Shown here: positions 37,884 through 46,981 of the stretch, one piece after another
How the letters are laid out: each line of letters starts with the position of its first letter
Numbering within the stretch: position 1 is the stretch's first letter
Source of the DNA: Planctomycetota bacterium
Lineage (GTDB): Bacteria; Planctomycetota; GCA-2746535
DNA length: 64,000 nucleotides
Assembly: GCA_002746535.1 (NCBI GenBank)
Contig: NVWA01000027.1
Span: 27,920-91,919 of the forward strand
Reading direction: 5' to 3'
The notes under the pieces: generated by a model
Seen by the model: only the letters and a program-made list of their open reading frames with translations
What the model was told of the DNA's origin: nothing
The model's database searches: none
Translations under genes and position numbers: made by a program

Positions 37884-40547
37884 TTAGAGTTCACTTTCTA
37901 TTTCTTCAAATATTATAATTCTGCCTGTTATCGAAATAATTAAATTTCTTTTGGCAGTTGAATGCGCTTTTGTCTTAAATAACCTACCCAAAAATGGAAT
38001 ATTTGAAAGTAATGGGATACCATTTTGAGATGATCCTTTAAACCCTCTTATTAACCCACCTAACAGTACGACACTTCTATCAGGAAGGTTCACTGTAGTT
38101 CTCAGTCTCTCATAAATAATATTTGGGATTTGAATCGTTAACGTCACGGTATCTAAAACTATGGCATTACCACCGCCACCTACTGCTCCTATTGCTGAAA
38201 ACTGAAATTCTTGTAATCCTCTAGGTGATAACGTAGCTATGGTAGGTCTTACTTCCATAGTAATATATTTTCTATCTGAAGAAACGGTAGGTTTAACTTC
38301 AAGAACAACACCTTCAAAAAATTGGGCTACAACAGGATCAAAACCTCCATCAATAACCTCGTAGTCCTGAATAAAGTTTCTTGACTGAATTACAGCAACA
38401 TTGGCTATAGAATTATTAAAAACTGTAACTGACGGTGCACTAATTTTAATTCCATCACCACTAGTTTCAACAGCATGTAATATGGCTTCAGCTTGAACGT
38501 TTCCTAAAATGGCAACTTGTCCGAATAATCCTAATTGCCTTGCTGTTGGTGAAGGATTAAAACCTGATGCAAATGATGATATAGTCGAAGGGTTTCTCAT
38601 TGTTCCTCTGACATCATAGTCATCCAATCTTCTAACATCGCTCAACCAACCGGCGCCATCTCTTTCTGTTCCACCGATATCATTTACACCAGCTTGATCT
38701 AATCCTTTCCATTCAACACCAATTTCTTCAAGTGTACCTTTTGCAACGTCAATAAATCTCGTTTGAATCATGACTTGAAGAGTCTGAGCTTTTCTTAATT
38801 CTGATAGAAAAGCTATAATTTGTTCTTGAACTTCTTCATTATGGATAACAATCAATTTGCCTTGAAAAATTTCGATCGAAGTACCTTTAGCATCGTCCCA
38901 CGAATCTCTTGCTATTTTTTCTTGAATCAATTCTTTAATATTATCACCTGTTAATCCAGATTCATCATCGCCGTCATCATCTCCAAGATCTTCAATTGTA
39001 GCACCACCTTGACCTAAACTTATGTCAGGACCTGGAAAATCTCTTGGCTTAGTTATTAAATCTAAGATTGAATAAGTTTGCATAATAGTTTCGCCAGTTA
39101 CTTGTCCTTGTGGGATTATATAAATTGCTTGGCTATACAATGTGTAATCAGCGTTCACATCTGATAAAATCCATTTCAATGCATTTTTAAATGAAAGACC
39201 CTTCGACTCAGTCTCGATTGCAGCATCAGGATCTACACCACCGTCAGTAAAAAGTTTTCGGTCGAATGCAATAGTAATACCTGTCAACTCACTTAATTCT
39301 AACAACCCCTCTTTAAATCCTGTATTGGTGAAATCGAAATGAACAGGTTGCTCCATTGCTTGTAGCATAGATATTTTCCATGGTGCTTTTTTAAAATCTT
39401 TTGAATCTGGAGTTCTACTCTCTATTAATGATTCCCATTCTGCTGGATAAACAATTGGATCTTGGTGCGGAATATGATATTCATCAACAAGTTGATTCCC
39501 TATATCTATTTGATTTTTTAGCATTTTTGGAACAGTTTTATCATGATCTTTGTGCCTTTTTTTCCGCGCTTTTTTGATAACTTTTTGAGCTTTAGAATTT
39601 TTCGGATCTTCTCTAAGTATTTGCCTGGCAATTTTTTCAGCTGCATCGAAATTTTTTAGTCTTAATTGCTCTTTGGCAGAAACAAGTTGCTTGCTAATTC
39701 TGAATTTAAATATCTCCTGACTTCTTAGAGAATCTTCCTGTTCTTTTTTATACGCAACTTCATTTTGAAGTCTTTTTCTAGAAATATTCAACTGTGTTAA
39801 TAGTTTCGTGACATTTTGTTTTCCAAGTACGGCTTTCTTGCGATATCCTTTTTCATCAAATTTAGGAAAATCCCTTCTTAAAGCTAACTGCTCAATAAGT
39901 TTCTCATATTTTTTAAATGCCTCTTTGAACTTTTTCTCACCTGAAGCCATAGAAGATAACTTGTCACCTGGAGCAGACTCATCAATTATTCTAACACCAT
40001 CAGAAATTAAAAATTTAGCCTTTAATAACTGATTTTCTGCTTCGACTCTATACTCTTGAATTCTAACATTTTCATGGTTTCTAGAATGTTCGCCAGCAAC
40101 ATAACGAGATCTTGGAGACTTACCTCGGATATCCAAAGTTTTATCTAACCATAACTTACCTTCCTTATTATGTGGATTAGACCCAACAGCTTTACGAAAG
40201 AATTTTTCAGCGCCCTTATAATCTAGTTTTTCAAAACGATCTTTCCCAAGTCTTACATAATTCTTAGCTTTAATTATTAATTCCTGCTCCTTAATGCTAT
40301 ATTTTTTGGCAACACCAATCAACCTTTTTTCTGCAAGAAGCTCAATTTCACTTTTTGGTTCTTTTATTTTTTTAGTATCCTGTTTTTCTGGTACGGACTC
40401 TTCTACAGTACTGGCTTCATCTCCATTGATAGATTTTTTTTCTATCGGAGCAGGCTTTTCATTTTTCTCTTCAACTTTTTCTTGTGCTTCAGTAGACACA
40501 AAAAAAGTTATAAAAACTAAAAAAGAAATATAGTAGATTTTTTTCAT
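37884..40547 (-). CDS. PVC-type secretin, copy 1 (Amuc_1098-like)
   Basis: An 887-residue protein with the same architecture as the next gene: signal peptide 1-21, Glu/Lys-rich linker, TPR-like helices (95-130), charged helical region, N0-like domain (FTNTGFKEGLLELSELTGITIAFD) and a secretin core. The core has VMIQTRFIDVAKGTLEEIGVEW, TVNLPDRSVVLLGGL and GIPLLSNIPFLGRLFKTK. By layout and neighbours it corresponds to Amuc_1098 of Akkermansia. It follows the Amuc_1099-like gene by one base. Confidence 0.87.
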   Translation of the reverse strand: MKKIYYISFLVFITFFVSTEAQEKVEEKNEKPAPIEKKSINGDEASTVEESVPEKQDTKKIKEPKSEIELLAEKRLIGVAKKYSIKEQELIIKAKNYVRLGKDRFEKLDYKGAEKFFRKAVGSNPHNKEGKLWLDKTLDIRGKSPRSRYVAGEHSRNHENVRIQEYRVEAENQLLKAKFLISDGVRIIDESAPGDKLSSMASGEKKFKEAFKKYEKLIEQLALRRDFPKFDEKGYRKKAVLGKQNVTKLLTQLNISRKRLQNEVAYKKEQEDSLRSQEIFKFRISKQLVSAKEQLRLKNFDAAEKIARQILREDPKNSKAQKVIKKARKKRHKDHDKTVPKMLKNQIDIGNQLVDEYHIPHQDPIVYPAEWESLIESRTPDSKDFKKAPWKISMLQAMEQPVHFDFTNTGFKEGLLELSELTGITIAFDRKLFTDGGVDPDAAIETESKGLSFKNALKWILSDVNADYTLYSQAIYIIPQGQVTGETIMQTYSILDLITKPRDFPGPDISLGQGGATIEDLGDDDGDDESGLTGDNIKELIQEKIARDSWDDAKGTSIEIFQGKLIVIHNEEVQEQIIAFLSELRKAQTLQVMIQTRFIDVAKGTLEEIGVEWKGLDQAGVNDIGGTERDGAGWLSDVRRLDDYDVRGTMRNPSTISSFASGFNPSPTARQLGLFGQVAILGNVQAEAILHAVETSGDGIKISAPSVTVFNNSIANVAVIQSRNFIQDYEVIDGGFDPVVAQFFEGVVLEVKPTVSSDRKYITMEVRPTIATLSPRGLQEFQFSAIGAVGGGGNAIVLDTVTLTIQIPNIIYERLRTTVNLPDRSVVLLGGLIRGFKGSSQNGIPLLSNIPFLGRLFKTKAHSTAKRNLIISITGRIIIFEEIESEL

Positions 40548-40548
40548 C

Positions 40549-42240
40549 TTAATTTCCTATTGTGTTAATTTTTTGTTCTTTTAATTCATCTTTAATTACA
40601 TAACTCTTTTTAACATAAACAGTTTTCTTTTCGTTGGTTAATTCATTCTGTAATACAACAAACCCAATGTTTACATTTCGTGCAGGTCCGAATTTTTTCT
40701 CTAATACTTTTTTACCGTTCTTGTCAAATATTTCCTTATGATTTGCATCCAGTTTTGGTCCCCATTTCAAAAAAGGCTTCACCTTCTTATCTTCAAACCC
40801 AATCTTAATGATCTTATATCCCGTTACATATTTTAAATTTATTAATATTGGTTTCGCTCTTTCCCTCATTTCAGGATATAATTTTCTCCATGTTTGCCAT
40901 TGTGAGTCCGTCAATTCTGAACCCTTTTTAGGTACACGAATTTTTCTGGCATTCAACTTCTTTTTATAAATTCTAGTTACACGAATATCTTTATAATCAC
41001 CGGAGCTTTTTCTATAGTGACTTCCTAACAAATCTTTCTCTACTAAATAACTTAATGACATTTTATAAAAACCATTCTGAAATTTAAAATATTGATAAAT
41101 TTGAAATGATGCATGATATTTACCTGGCTGATTCAGATTTTCTTTAACTTTTGTTAAATAAAATACGTTTTCAGCATTTGTAGTAACTTCGACCGGATCA
41201 GAGGTTTTCGTTTCTTCTATTTTCTTAAGATTAGCAGACTTACCTGTGGCTTTCACCACCAAAATATACATATACTTTTTTAATGGTTCAAAATTATCAT
41301 CTACAAATTTATAAAATACTTTTTCTTTGATTAATTTATTCAGATTTTTATTTTCAATTTCAGGCTTTTTTTCTTCTTCCTCTTCTTCCTCTTCTTCATC
41401 AAAGAGACTACCTATATTGGGTTTTGGCTTGTTGCCGGCATTTGGCACAACAACAGATACTTTATCTGAAATCGTATTTGGTATTATGAGAATAAGTTTT
41501 CCTGATTTATTTACACTTGGTTTTAAATTATACTTTTTAATAAAATCTCTAATAGACTTTTGATATTCTGGTTTGCCAATAAAAGTATTTAACTCACTAG
41601 CTTTTTTATCATCTACCTCAAATCTATAAACATTTGCAACCCTTTTTTTATAGTTGGTTCTGTCCGATAAAATATTATCTTCCCAAATGATTCTTATAGT
41701 CTTTCTGTCGACATATGGATTTGATTTCAATTCTTCTTGGGATGCCATACTTAAACTTTTAATTTTAGTTAGGATAGCAGCCTTATATATATAAACTCGC
41801 TCACCCTTGCTACCGCAGACAATACATGTGTCATTGCCCCCTACCTTTGCAAAAAACTTAGCACAATTTTTTCCTGGTTCAGAATTTGATTTCGAATGTC
41901 CATTTATAATATCTTTGATATTTTCATAAGGATCACTTAATGTTTTCTCTGAAAAGAGCTTACTTATGACCAAATTGCTAAATGGCTCTAAATGACTCGT
42001 ATCCATTCGATCGGATAAAATTTCTTCAACAGTAGGATCATAAAATGATACTTCAATTGTGGCTTCTTTTTTCAAACCTTTTTTAATTTCTTTTTCAAAT
42101 TTACTAATATTGCTGTAATCATCTGATCCAGACAATAGGCTAATTATGCTCAAAAAGATTGAGTAAACACAAAATAATGCAATAATACCAAACAATACCT
42201 TTTCACCATTGTTTATTAAAAATGTTTTAATTGTATTCAA
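40549..42240 (-). CDS. Amuc_1099-like inner-membrane protein
   Basis: A 563-residue protein with one N-terminal membrane span (about 13-37) and a long polar periplasmic part. Cys126 and a CxxC pair (Cys139, Cys142) stand out in this Cys-poor protein. A run of ten Asp/Glu residues (281-290) forms a hinge. The C-terminal half carries beta-type repeats with VYVKKSYVIKDE. Assignment rests on position between the Amuc_1100-like and secretin genes and on topology, not on recognised motifs. Confidence 0.6.
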   Translation of the reverse strand: MNTIKTFLINNGEKVLFGIIALFCVYSIFLSIISLLSGSDDYSNISKFEKEIKKGLKKEATIEVSFYDPTVEEILSDRMDTSHLEPFSNLVISKLFSEKTLSDPYENIKDIINGHSKSNSEPGKNCAKFFAKVGGNDTCIVCGSKGERVYIYKAAILTKIKSLSMASQEELKSNPYVDRKTIRIIWEDNILSDRTNYKKRVANVYRFEVDDKKASELNTFIGKPEYQKSIRDFIKKYNLKPSVNKSGKLILIIPNTISDKVSVVVPNAGNKPKPNIGSLFDEEEEEEEEEKKPEIENKNLNKLIKEKVFYKFVDDNFEPLKKYMYILVVKATGKSANLKKIEETKTSDPVEVTTNAENVFYLTKVKENLNQPGKYHASFQIYQYFKFQNGFYKMSLSYLVEKDLLGSHYRKSSGDYKDIRVTRIYKKKLNARKIRVPKKGSELTDSQWQTWRKLYPEMRERAKPILINLKYVTGYKIIKIGFEDKKVKPFLKWGPKLDANHKEIFDKNGKKVLEKKFGPARNVNIGFVVLQNELTNEKKTVYVKKSYVIKDELKEQKINTIGN

Positions 42241-42252
42241 TTAAATCTACTC

Positions 42253-43095
42253 CTAATTCTTTCTCATTTTATTTACAAAAACACTAAACTTATAGGTGAT
42301 TTCCATCGCAACATTTGGAAATAGCGCAAAATCTTTAGCATCTTTCAATTTTAATATTTTTTGATTTTCAATTTCAAATCTAAATAATTTATTAGACTCC
42401 AGTTCAGTAAGGATTTTGTTAAAATACGAATATGGAGCCTCAATAGATAAATAAACCCGAGTTGTAGCCATTCTAGAACCAGCTTTTTTATCAACACTCG
42501 ACACACTAATTTTTTTGAATTTTGGATTTACATTCTTTATATCTTTAAAAACCTTTGACAAGGCACCAACAGTCTCTTCAATTACTATTAGTTTTTTATG
42601 AGCGTTAAAAAGGTCCTCCTCTTTTGATGTTTTACTTGACCATTTCTTAAAGCCCATAGCTCCAAAATCTTTGTTTTCAGCTCCGCTTGAATCTTCATCT
42701 GTAGCAAAATTGCTTTCATTCAATGTATTAACAATATTCACCATTCGCTTGTCATACCATTTTTTATATTGCAAAGCATTAGCATCTGTATGCTTCCATT
42801 TAGGGTCAAATTGTACAAAATGATATTTGGATTGACTATCAATTAGATCTTTATCAAGTGTTTCTAAACTTTTATTTATATTGGCCAATGATTGATCAAT
42901 ATTAATCATACTTGCAGTTGTTGGAAAATCAGGATTATGAACTTGATCCTTTAAACTTTCTAGAAGCTTAATAGCTTTATCTTTTTTCTTTTTTGCCTTA
43001 TAAACTTTATCCCGACCGCCAGATACAAAAATAAAATACACAATTATTAAGGCAACAATTAAAACTCCAGAAACTATCCAAAAAATATTTTTCAT
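42253..43095 (-). CDS. Amuc_1100/PilO-like inner-membrane protein
   Basis: A 280-residue protein with a short N-tail, one membrane span (about 5-25), a coiled coil (YKAKKKKDKAIKLLESLKDQV onward) and a C-terminal ferredoxin-like PilO-type region (ISVSSVDKKAG...RVYLSIEAPYSYFNKILTELESNKLFRFEIENQKIL). Amuc_1100 has this topology. It lies between the PilM-like and Amuc_1099-like genes. Confidence 0.7.
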   Translation of the reverse strand: MKNIFWIVSGVLIVALIIVYFIFVSGGRDKVYKAKKKKDKAIKLLESLKDQVHNPDFPTTASMINIDQSLANINKSLETLDKDLIDSQSKYHFVQFDPKWKHTDANALQYKKWYDKRMVNIVNTLNESNFATDEDSSGAENKDFGAMGFKKWSSKTSKEEDLFNAHKKLIVIEETVGALSKVFKDIKNVNPKFKKISVSSVDKKAGSRMATTRVYLSIEAPYSYFNKILTELESNKLFRFEIENQKILKLKDAKDFALFPNVAMEITYKFSVFVNKMRKN

Positions 43096-43119
43096 TTTTT
43101 ACCTTTAATAATTCAAACT

Positions 43120-45051
43120 CTACTTTTTACTGATTGGCTCTTTCATTTTTAAATTCAATACCTCAAAATCCACAAAAAATACAATATTAAATTCAAAGAA
43201 TTTGCTTTTGACATCCTTAATACTTGCGATTCTTTGTGCAGCATCATCAAATCTTTCTAAACCTCTAAAATCTTCCTTATCTATTGCGTCTTTAGACTTT
43301 AAAAATAGGTTTGGTTTTACAACTTTTCTTTGGATCTCTTCTTTTTCGCCTGATTGTGGAATTTTAGTATTACCCATAAGCAATAGATGATTATTAATTT
43401 TGTATTCATCTATACTATCGTTAAATTTCTTTAGTAGTTCTAAACCCTTTTTTTCTGCGTGTTGCGTTAATCCATTTATCACAACTCTTAATACCTTTTT
43501 TTTGTTTACCTGAAACTTAAGTTCAGGGGTCATACCTTTTGCATCTACTTCTGATTTAATTACAGCATCTTTTCTTTTCATCCAATTTGACTTAATGTCT
43601 TTAAGCCAAATACTCCTAACAGGATCTATTTTAGTGTCTTCCTTTTTATCTTTTTTTGTTTTTTCCTTGCCCATATTTAACGAAAACAAATCAACCTCTT
43701 CAACGGCAGTCTTAAGCATTTCATGAAATACCTGAAACCTAGTATTTTCTTTTATGAATAATTTTCTGTAATCACCAAGAGACTTTTCCTTACTTTTTAA
43801 TGATCTAACTTTCCCATCAAAGGTATTCGGTATTCCCGCATATCTTTGATGTACTTTTGTTGCATTTTTTTTTATGCTCTTAATCGAGCCTTTACTTGCT
43901 GATACGTCGTACCAACCAAGACCTAAAGCAATACTTAAAGCTACAATACATCCTATTACATAAATCATTTTTCGTTTTAGCATTTTTTGCAACAAAAGAC
44001 TCTTTGGCACAAAATTTATTTTAACAAAACCTAAATCAACTCCTTGTGCAGCTAGACCTATTGCAATGGCAAAGCTACCATAACCTTCAGATAATAAAAA
44101 TTCACCCTCACTTTCAGCAATCTCAACATTAATTGGCTCATCAATGTATTTAGCTGGCTTACTAATTCCGGTTGTTAAATATTGATCTAAACCAGGAATT
44201 CTTAACGCATTTCCTGTTAAACACACTTCATTAATATTAAGTTCTTTACGTTGAGATCTAAAAAAGCCTATAGACCTTTGGAACTCTCCCAACAACTCTT
44301 TTAAAGATGGTTCTATTATTTTAAAAATTCGGTCAGATTGTTCTGACTCTTTCAATTGTATCTTAAGTTTTTCCGCTTCTTCAAAAGGAATTTGAAACTT
44401 ACTCTCCAAAGCATTTGTAAATGTAATACCACTAATAGGCAAAGATCTTGGCCAAAAGTTCATCGCATTGCATATTACAATATCAATGTTTTTCGAACCT
44501 CCTTCTAACATTACAAGTGGATTTTCTAAGCCAAATTCTATTACGCCAAAATTTAATACTGCAAAGGCACTACTTTGAATAACTTGAATATCCAATTTGA
44601 CCGCTTTGCCTAGTTCCAAGACATTCTCTATTATGTCTTTTTTAACAGCAAAGATGGCAACATCCGTTTCTAAAGTTTCCTCATTCATTCCAAAAATGTG
44701 ATAATCCCATACAACTTCATCTAATGGAAACGGGATTTGCATTTTTGCTTCAAGAGGAATCAACTCCTCAACGTTATCCACGGGAGGTAAATTGAAATAT
44801 CTTGAAAATACACTTTTACCAGAAATTGAAATTCCTACAGATGCACCTTCCAACTGTTTATCTTTTACCAACATTTGCAGGGCACTTAAAGTAGCTTCAT
44901 AATTATTTTCCAGAATTTCACTATCATTTTCAGCACTTGCAATGGGATAAAAAACGCAATCCAACAAGGTTAATTTACCATTAATAGCTTCAGCCTTGAC
45001 AGCTTTTACGGACGATGAACCAATGTCTATTCCCCAAAAAACTTTTGGCAT
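43120..45051 (-). CDS. PilM-PilN-type fusion protein (Amuc_1101-like)
   Basis: A 643-residue protein. Residues 1-340 are an actin-like PilM/EpsL domain with GIDIGSSSVKAVKA (7-20), GISISGKSVFSRYFNLP and EVCLTGNALRIPGL. A membrane span (about 352-375, MIYVIGCIVALSIALGLGWY) and a 270-residue periplasmic coiled-coil/PilN-like part follow. In classical pili PilM is soluble and PilN separate, as in the plus-strand cluster starting at 46982. First gene of the long operon. Confidence 0.85.
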   Translation of the reverse strand: MPKVFWGIDIGSSSVKAVKAEAINGKLTLLDCVFYPIASAENDSEILENNYEATLSALQMLVKDKQLEGASVGISISGKSVFSRYFNLPPVDNVEELIPLEAKMQIPFPLDEVVWDYHIFGMNEETLETDVAIFAVKKDIIENVLELGKAVKLDIQVIQSSAFAVLNFGVIEFGLENPLVMLEGGSKNIDIVICNAMNFWPRSLPISGITFTNALESKFQIPFEEAEKLKIQLKESEQSDRIFKIIEPSLKELLGEFQRSIGFFRSQRKELNINEVCLTGNALRIPGLDQYLTTGISKPAKYIDEPINVEIAESEGEFLLSEGYGSFAIAIGLAAQGVDLGFVKINFVPKSLLLQKMLKRKMIYVIGCIVALSIALGLGWYDVSASKGSIKSIKKNATKVHQRYAGIPNTFDGKVRSLKSKEKSLGDYRKLFIKENTRFQVFHEMLKTAVEEVDLFSLNMGKEKTKKDKKEDTKIDPVRSIWLKDIKSNWMKRKDAVIKSEVDAKGMTPELKFQVNKKKVLRVVINGLTQHAEKKGLELLKKFNDSIDEYKINNHLLLMGNTKIPQSGEKEEIQRKVVKPNLFLKSKDAIDKEDFRGLERFDDAAQRIASIKDVKSKFFEFNIVFFVDFEVLNLKMKEPISKK

Positions 45052-45093
45052 AAAATAAAAATCCTACGTAATTAAAAACAGATAAATTTAATG

Positions 45094-45124
45094 AACTTTT
45101 GATCCTTTTAATGGACAAAAAGTT
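45094..45124. repeat. inverted repeat upstream of the PVC secretin operon
   Basis: Twelve-base arms (45094-45105 and 45113-45124) pair at eleven positions, one of them G-T, around a 7-base loop. It lies 43 bases upstream of the PilM-like start and in the gap shared with the divergent ABC-2 gene. It could be an operator or a 5'-leader hairpin. Confidence 0.5.
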
Positions 45125-45241
45125 TACTGATATTCAAATTAAAGTCGGGTCATATTAAGCATTGAAGTAGCAAAATCAATTGAATATTTAAGAAATATGA
45201 TACAATTTGGAGAAAGCAATTTTTTGTCATAAACAGCTCAT

Positions 45242-46057
45242 TTGAAACCATTTATTGAATCCACAGAACGTATTTTCACTATTTCTTTTACGTTTATTCA
45301 TTACTCATTTAGACAAATTTCTACTCACATAATATTACTTTTTTTTATCATATTAATTTTACTAACTCCTGAATTTGCGTTGTTTACTTTCGGCGAAAAT
45401 ATCCGGCTAATATTAGAAACAACTTACTCAACAATATTAATTGGAGGAGTAATTCAATCCGTTTTATCATGTAGTAGTTCAATTCAGGAAGAAGTCGAAA
45501 ATAAAGTGCTTTTGACGCTGATTTCAAAACCTCTGAATAGATTTGAATTTATCGTTGGGAAATACATAGGTGGATTAGCAATATCTCTCTACACAATAGT
45601 AATTCTTGGCATAGTTTTCGTGATAATGGTAGATTTCCGAGAGATTTCCAACCAATATGGCGAAAATATAATCTTATCAGCTGATTTGGCTTATGGTTTT
45701 CTTTTAATTTTTATGCAAATAGCCATTCTTCTAAGTATCTCTTTTTTAGCCATTCCTTATTTCAAAACACCGGTAAGTATTTGCTTTTCTCTAGGAATGT
45801 TGTTTTTATGCAATGCGAATGGGTTTTTGCTAGAAGCACTTACAAAAAGCGATAGTTCACTTAACTATCTTTTTGTGATTATATTTTATTTGATTCCCGA
45901 TTTTACGATATATAATCTCGGCGAAATTATCGCAAGAAATACGACCGTGGACGGACTTTTGCATTATATTATTTTTGCTTCTTTATATACAGCCCTATAC
46001 ACAACCGTGATATTATCTATATCTAATTTAATGTTTCGCAGAAAAGAGATTGTTTAA
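45242..46057 (+). CDS. ABC-2 type transporter permease
   Basis: A 271-residue membrane protein with about six hydrophobic spans (30-50, 58-78, 108-128, 148-172, 178-196 and 240-262). EEVENKVLLTLISKPLNRFEFIVGKYIGG is the signature of ABC-2 permeases. It has no ATP-binding partner in the window. The start is uncertain: a TTG at 45242 is the first usable codon after an in-frame stop and has no good ribosome binding site. Confidence 0.8.
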   Translation: MKPFIESTERIFTISFTFIHYSFRQISTHIILLFFIILILLTPEFALFTFGENIRLILETTYSTILIGGVIQSVLSCSSSIQEEVENKVLLTLISKPLNRFEFIVGKYIGGLAISLYTIVILGIVFVIMVDFREISNQYGENIILSADLAYGFLLIFMQIAILLSISFLAIPYFKTPVSICFSLGMLFLCNANGFLLEALTKSDSSLNYLFVIIFYLIPDFTIYNLGEIIARNTTVDGLLHYIIFASLYTALYTTVILSISNLMFRRKEIV

Positions 46058-46059
46058 TA

Positions 46060-46785
46060 ATGAAGTATGGTATATTTTCAGATGTACATGGTAACCTACC
46101 AGCTCTTGAAAAAGTTTTAAGCAAATTAAAAAGTTTAGGTGCCGAGAAATTCGCCTGTGGTGGTGATATTGTAGGATATGGAGCCGAACCGGAAAAATGT
46201 ATTGAAATCGTCAAGAGCCTTGATTGCGTCACGGTAGCTGGAAATCATGATTGGGCAGTAGTAAATTTGATTAATCCGGACCTATTCAATATTTATGCAA
46301 GGTCTGCAGTCTTTTGGACTCAGGAAAAACTCAATGCAGATGATTTAGATTATTTAAAAAATCTACCGTTACGTGCAAATTTAAATCTGTTTGAAGTTTC
46401 ACATGGGACAGTTAATGCCCCAGAAAATTTTGATTACATTCAATCTTTAGAAGATGCTCAATTATCTTTTGATGAAATGGAAACTAATTTATGTTTCTTG
46501 GGACATTCTCACGTTCCAATTTCATTTTTTGAAATTGACAACTCTGTTTCTTATAGCTTAGAAACCAAAATTGTAATTGATTCAAATATTAAAACACTAA
46601 TTAATGTTGGCTCTGTGGGTCAACCTAGAGATGAAAATCATCTTGCATCATGCGCTATTTATGACACTGATAAAAAAGAGGTACACATTCACAGAGTCGA
46701 ATATGACATTGATAAAGCGGCAAAAGCAATCATAGATGCAAAATTACCAAAAATACTTGCTTTTCGTCTCTATGAAGGCAAATAA
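46060..46785 (+). CDS. YfcE-type metallophosphoesterase
   Basis: A 241-residue calcineurin-like phosphoesterase: FSDVHGN (6-12), GGDIVGYG, AGNHDW, FLGHSH and NVGSVGQPRD are all present, so the two-metal site is complete. The family hydrolyses phosphodiesters; the natural substrate is unknown. Starts two bases after the ABC-2 permease stop, so the two are one unit. Confidence 0.88.
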   Translation: MKYGIFSDVHGNLPALEKVLSKLKSLGAEKFACGGDIVGYGAEPEKCIEIVKSLDCVTVAGNHDWAVVNLINPDLFNIYARSAVFWTQEKLNADDLDYLKNLPLRANLNLFEVSHGTVNAPENFDYIQSLEDAQLSFDEMETNLCFLGHSHVPISFFEIDNSVSYSLETKIVIDSNIKTLINVGSVGQPRDENHLASCAIYDTDKKEVHIHRVEYDIDKAAKAIIDAKLPKILAFRLYEGK

Positions 46786-46862
46786 GTAAATCTATCAAAT
46801 TTACGATTAATTCATTAAAAACATAAATAAACACGCATCAACAGACCTACACCTATTCTTCC

Positions 46863-46883
46863 ATTGAATTTGTATTGAATTTG
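46863..46883 (+). repeat. short direct repeat in the pilM upstream region
   Basis: ATTGAATTTG occurs twice with one base between (46863-46872 and 46874-46883). Tandem 10-11 base repeats upstream of a promoter can be regulator sites; this pair is AT-rich enough to be chance. Confidence 0.3.
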
Positions 46884-46920
46884 CAAAAATACTAGCTGTT
46901 TAGGAGGAAAATAGATATTG

Positions 46921-46936
46921 TTGACTATAATTTAAG
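46921..46936 (+). promoter_or_regulatory. upstream element shared with the LysM promoters
   Basis: TTGACTATAATTTAAG lies 46 bases before the pilM ATG. The two LysM-gene promoters carry TTGACTATAAGTTAAG at their -35 regions. Here a good -10 box at the usual distance is lacking, while TATAAT is embedded in the element itself. The exact promoter geometry is therefore unclear. Confidence 0.45.
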
Positions 46937-46981
46937 TTTGTAAAAATATTTTATTAAAACACTTGTTGAGGTCAAAAATTA

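Noticed and set aside
41327..41563. Poly-serine frame opposite the Amuc_1099-like gene
   Set aside because: It is the complement of the poly-Glu coding run, not an independent gene.
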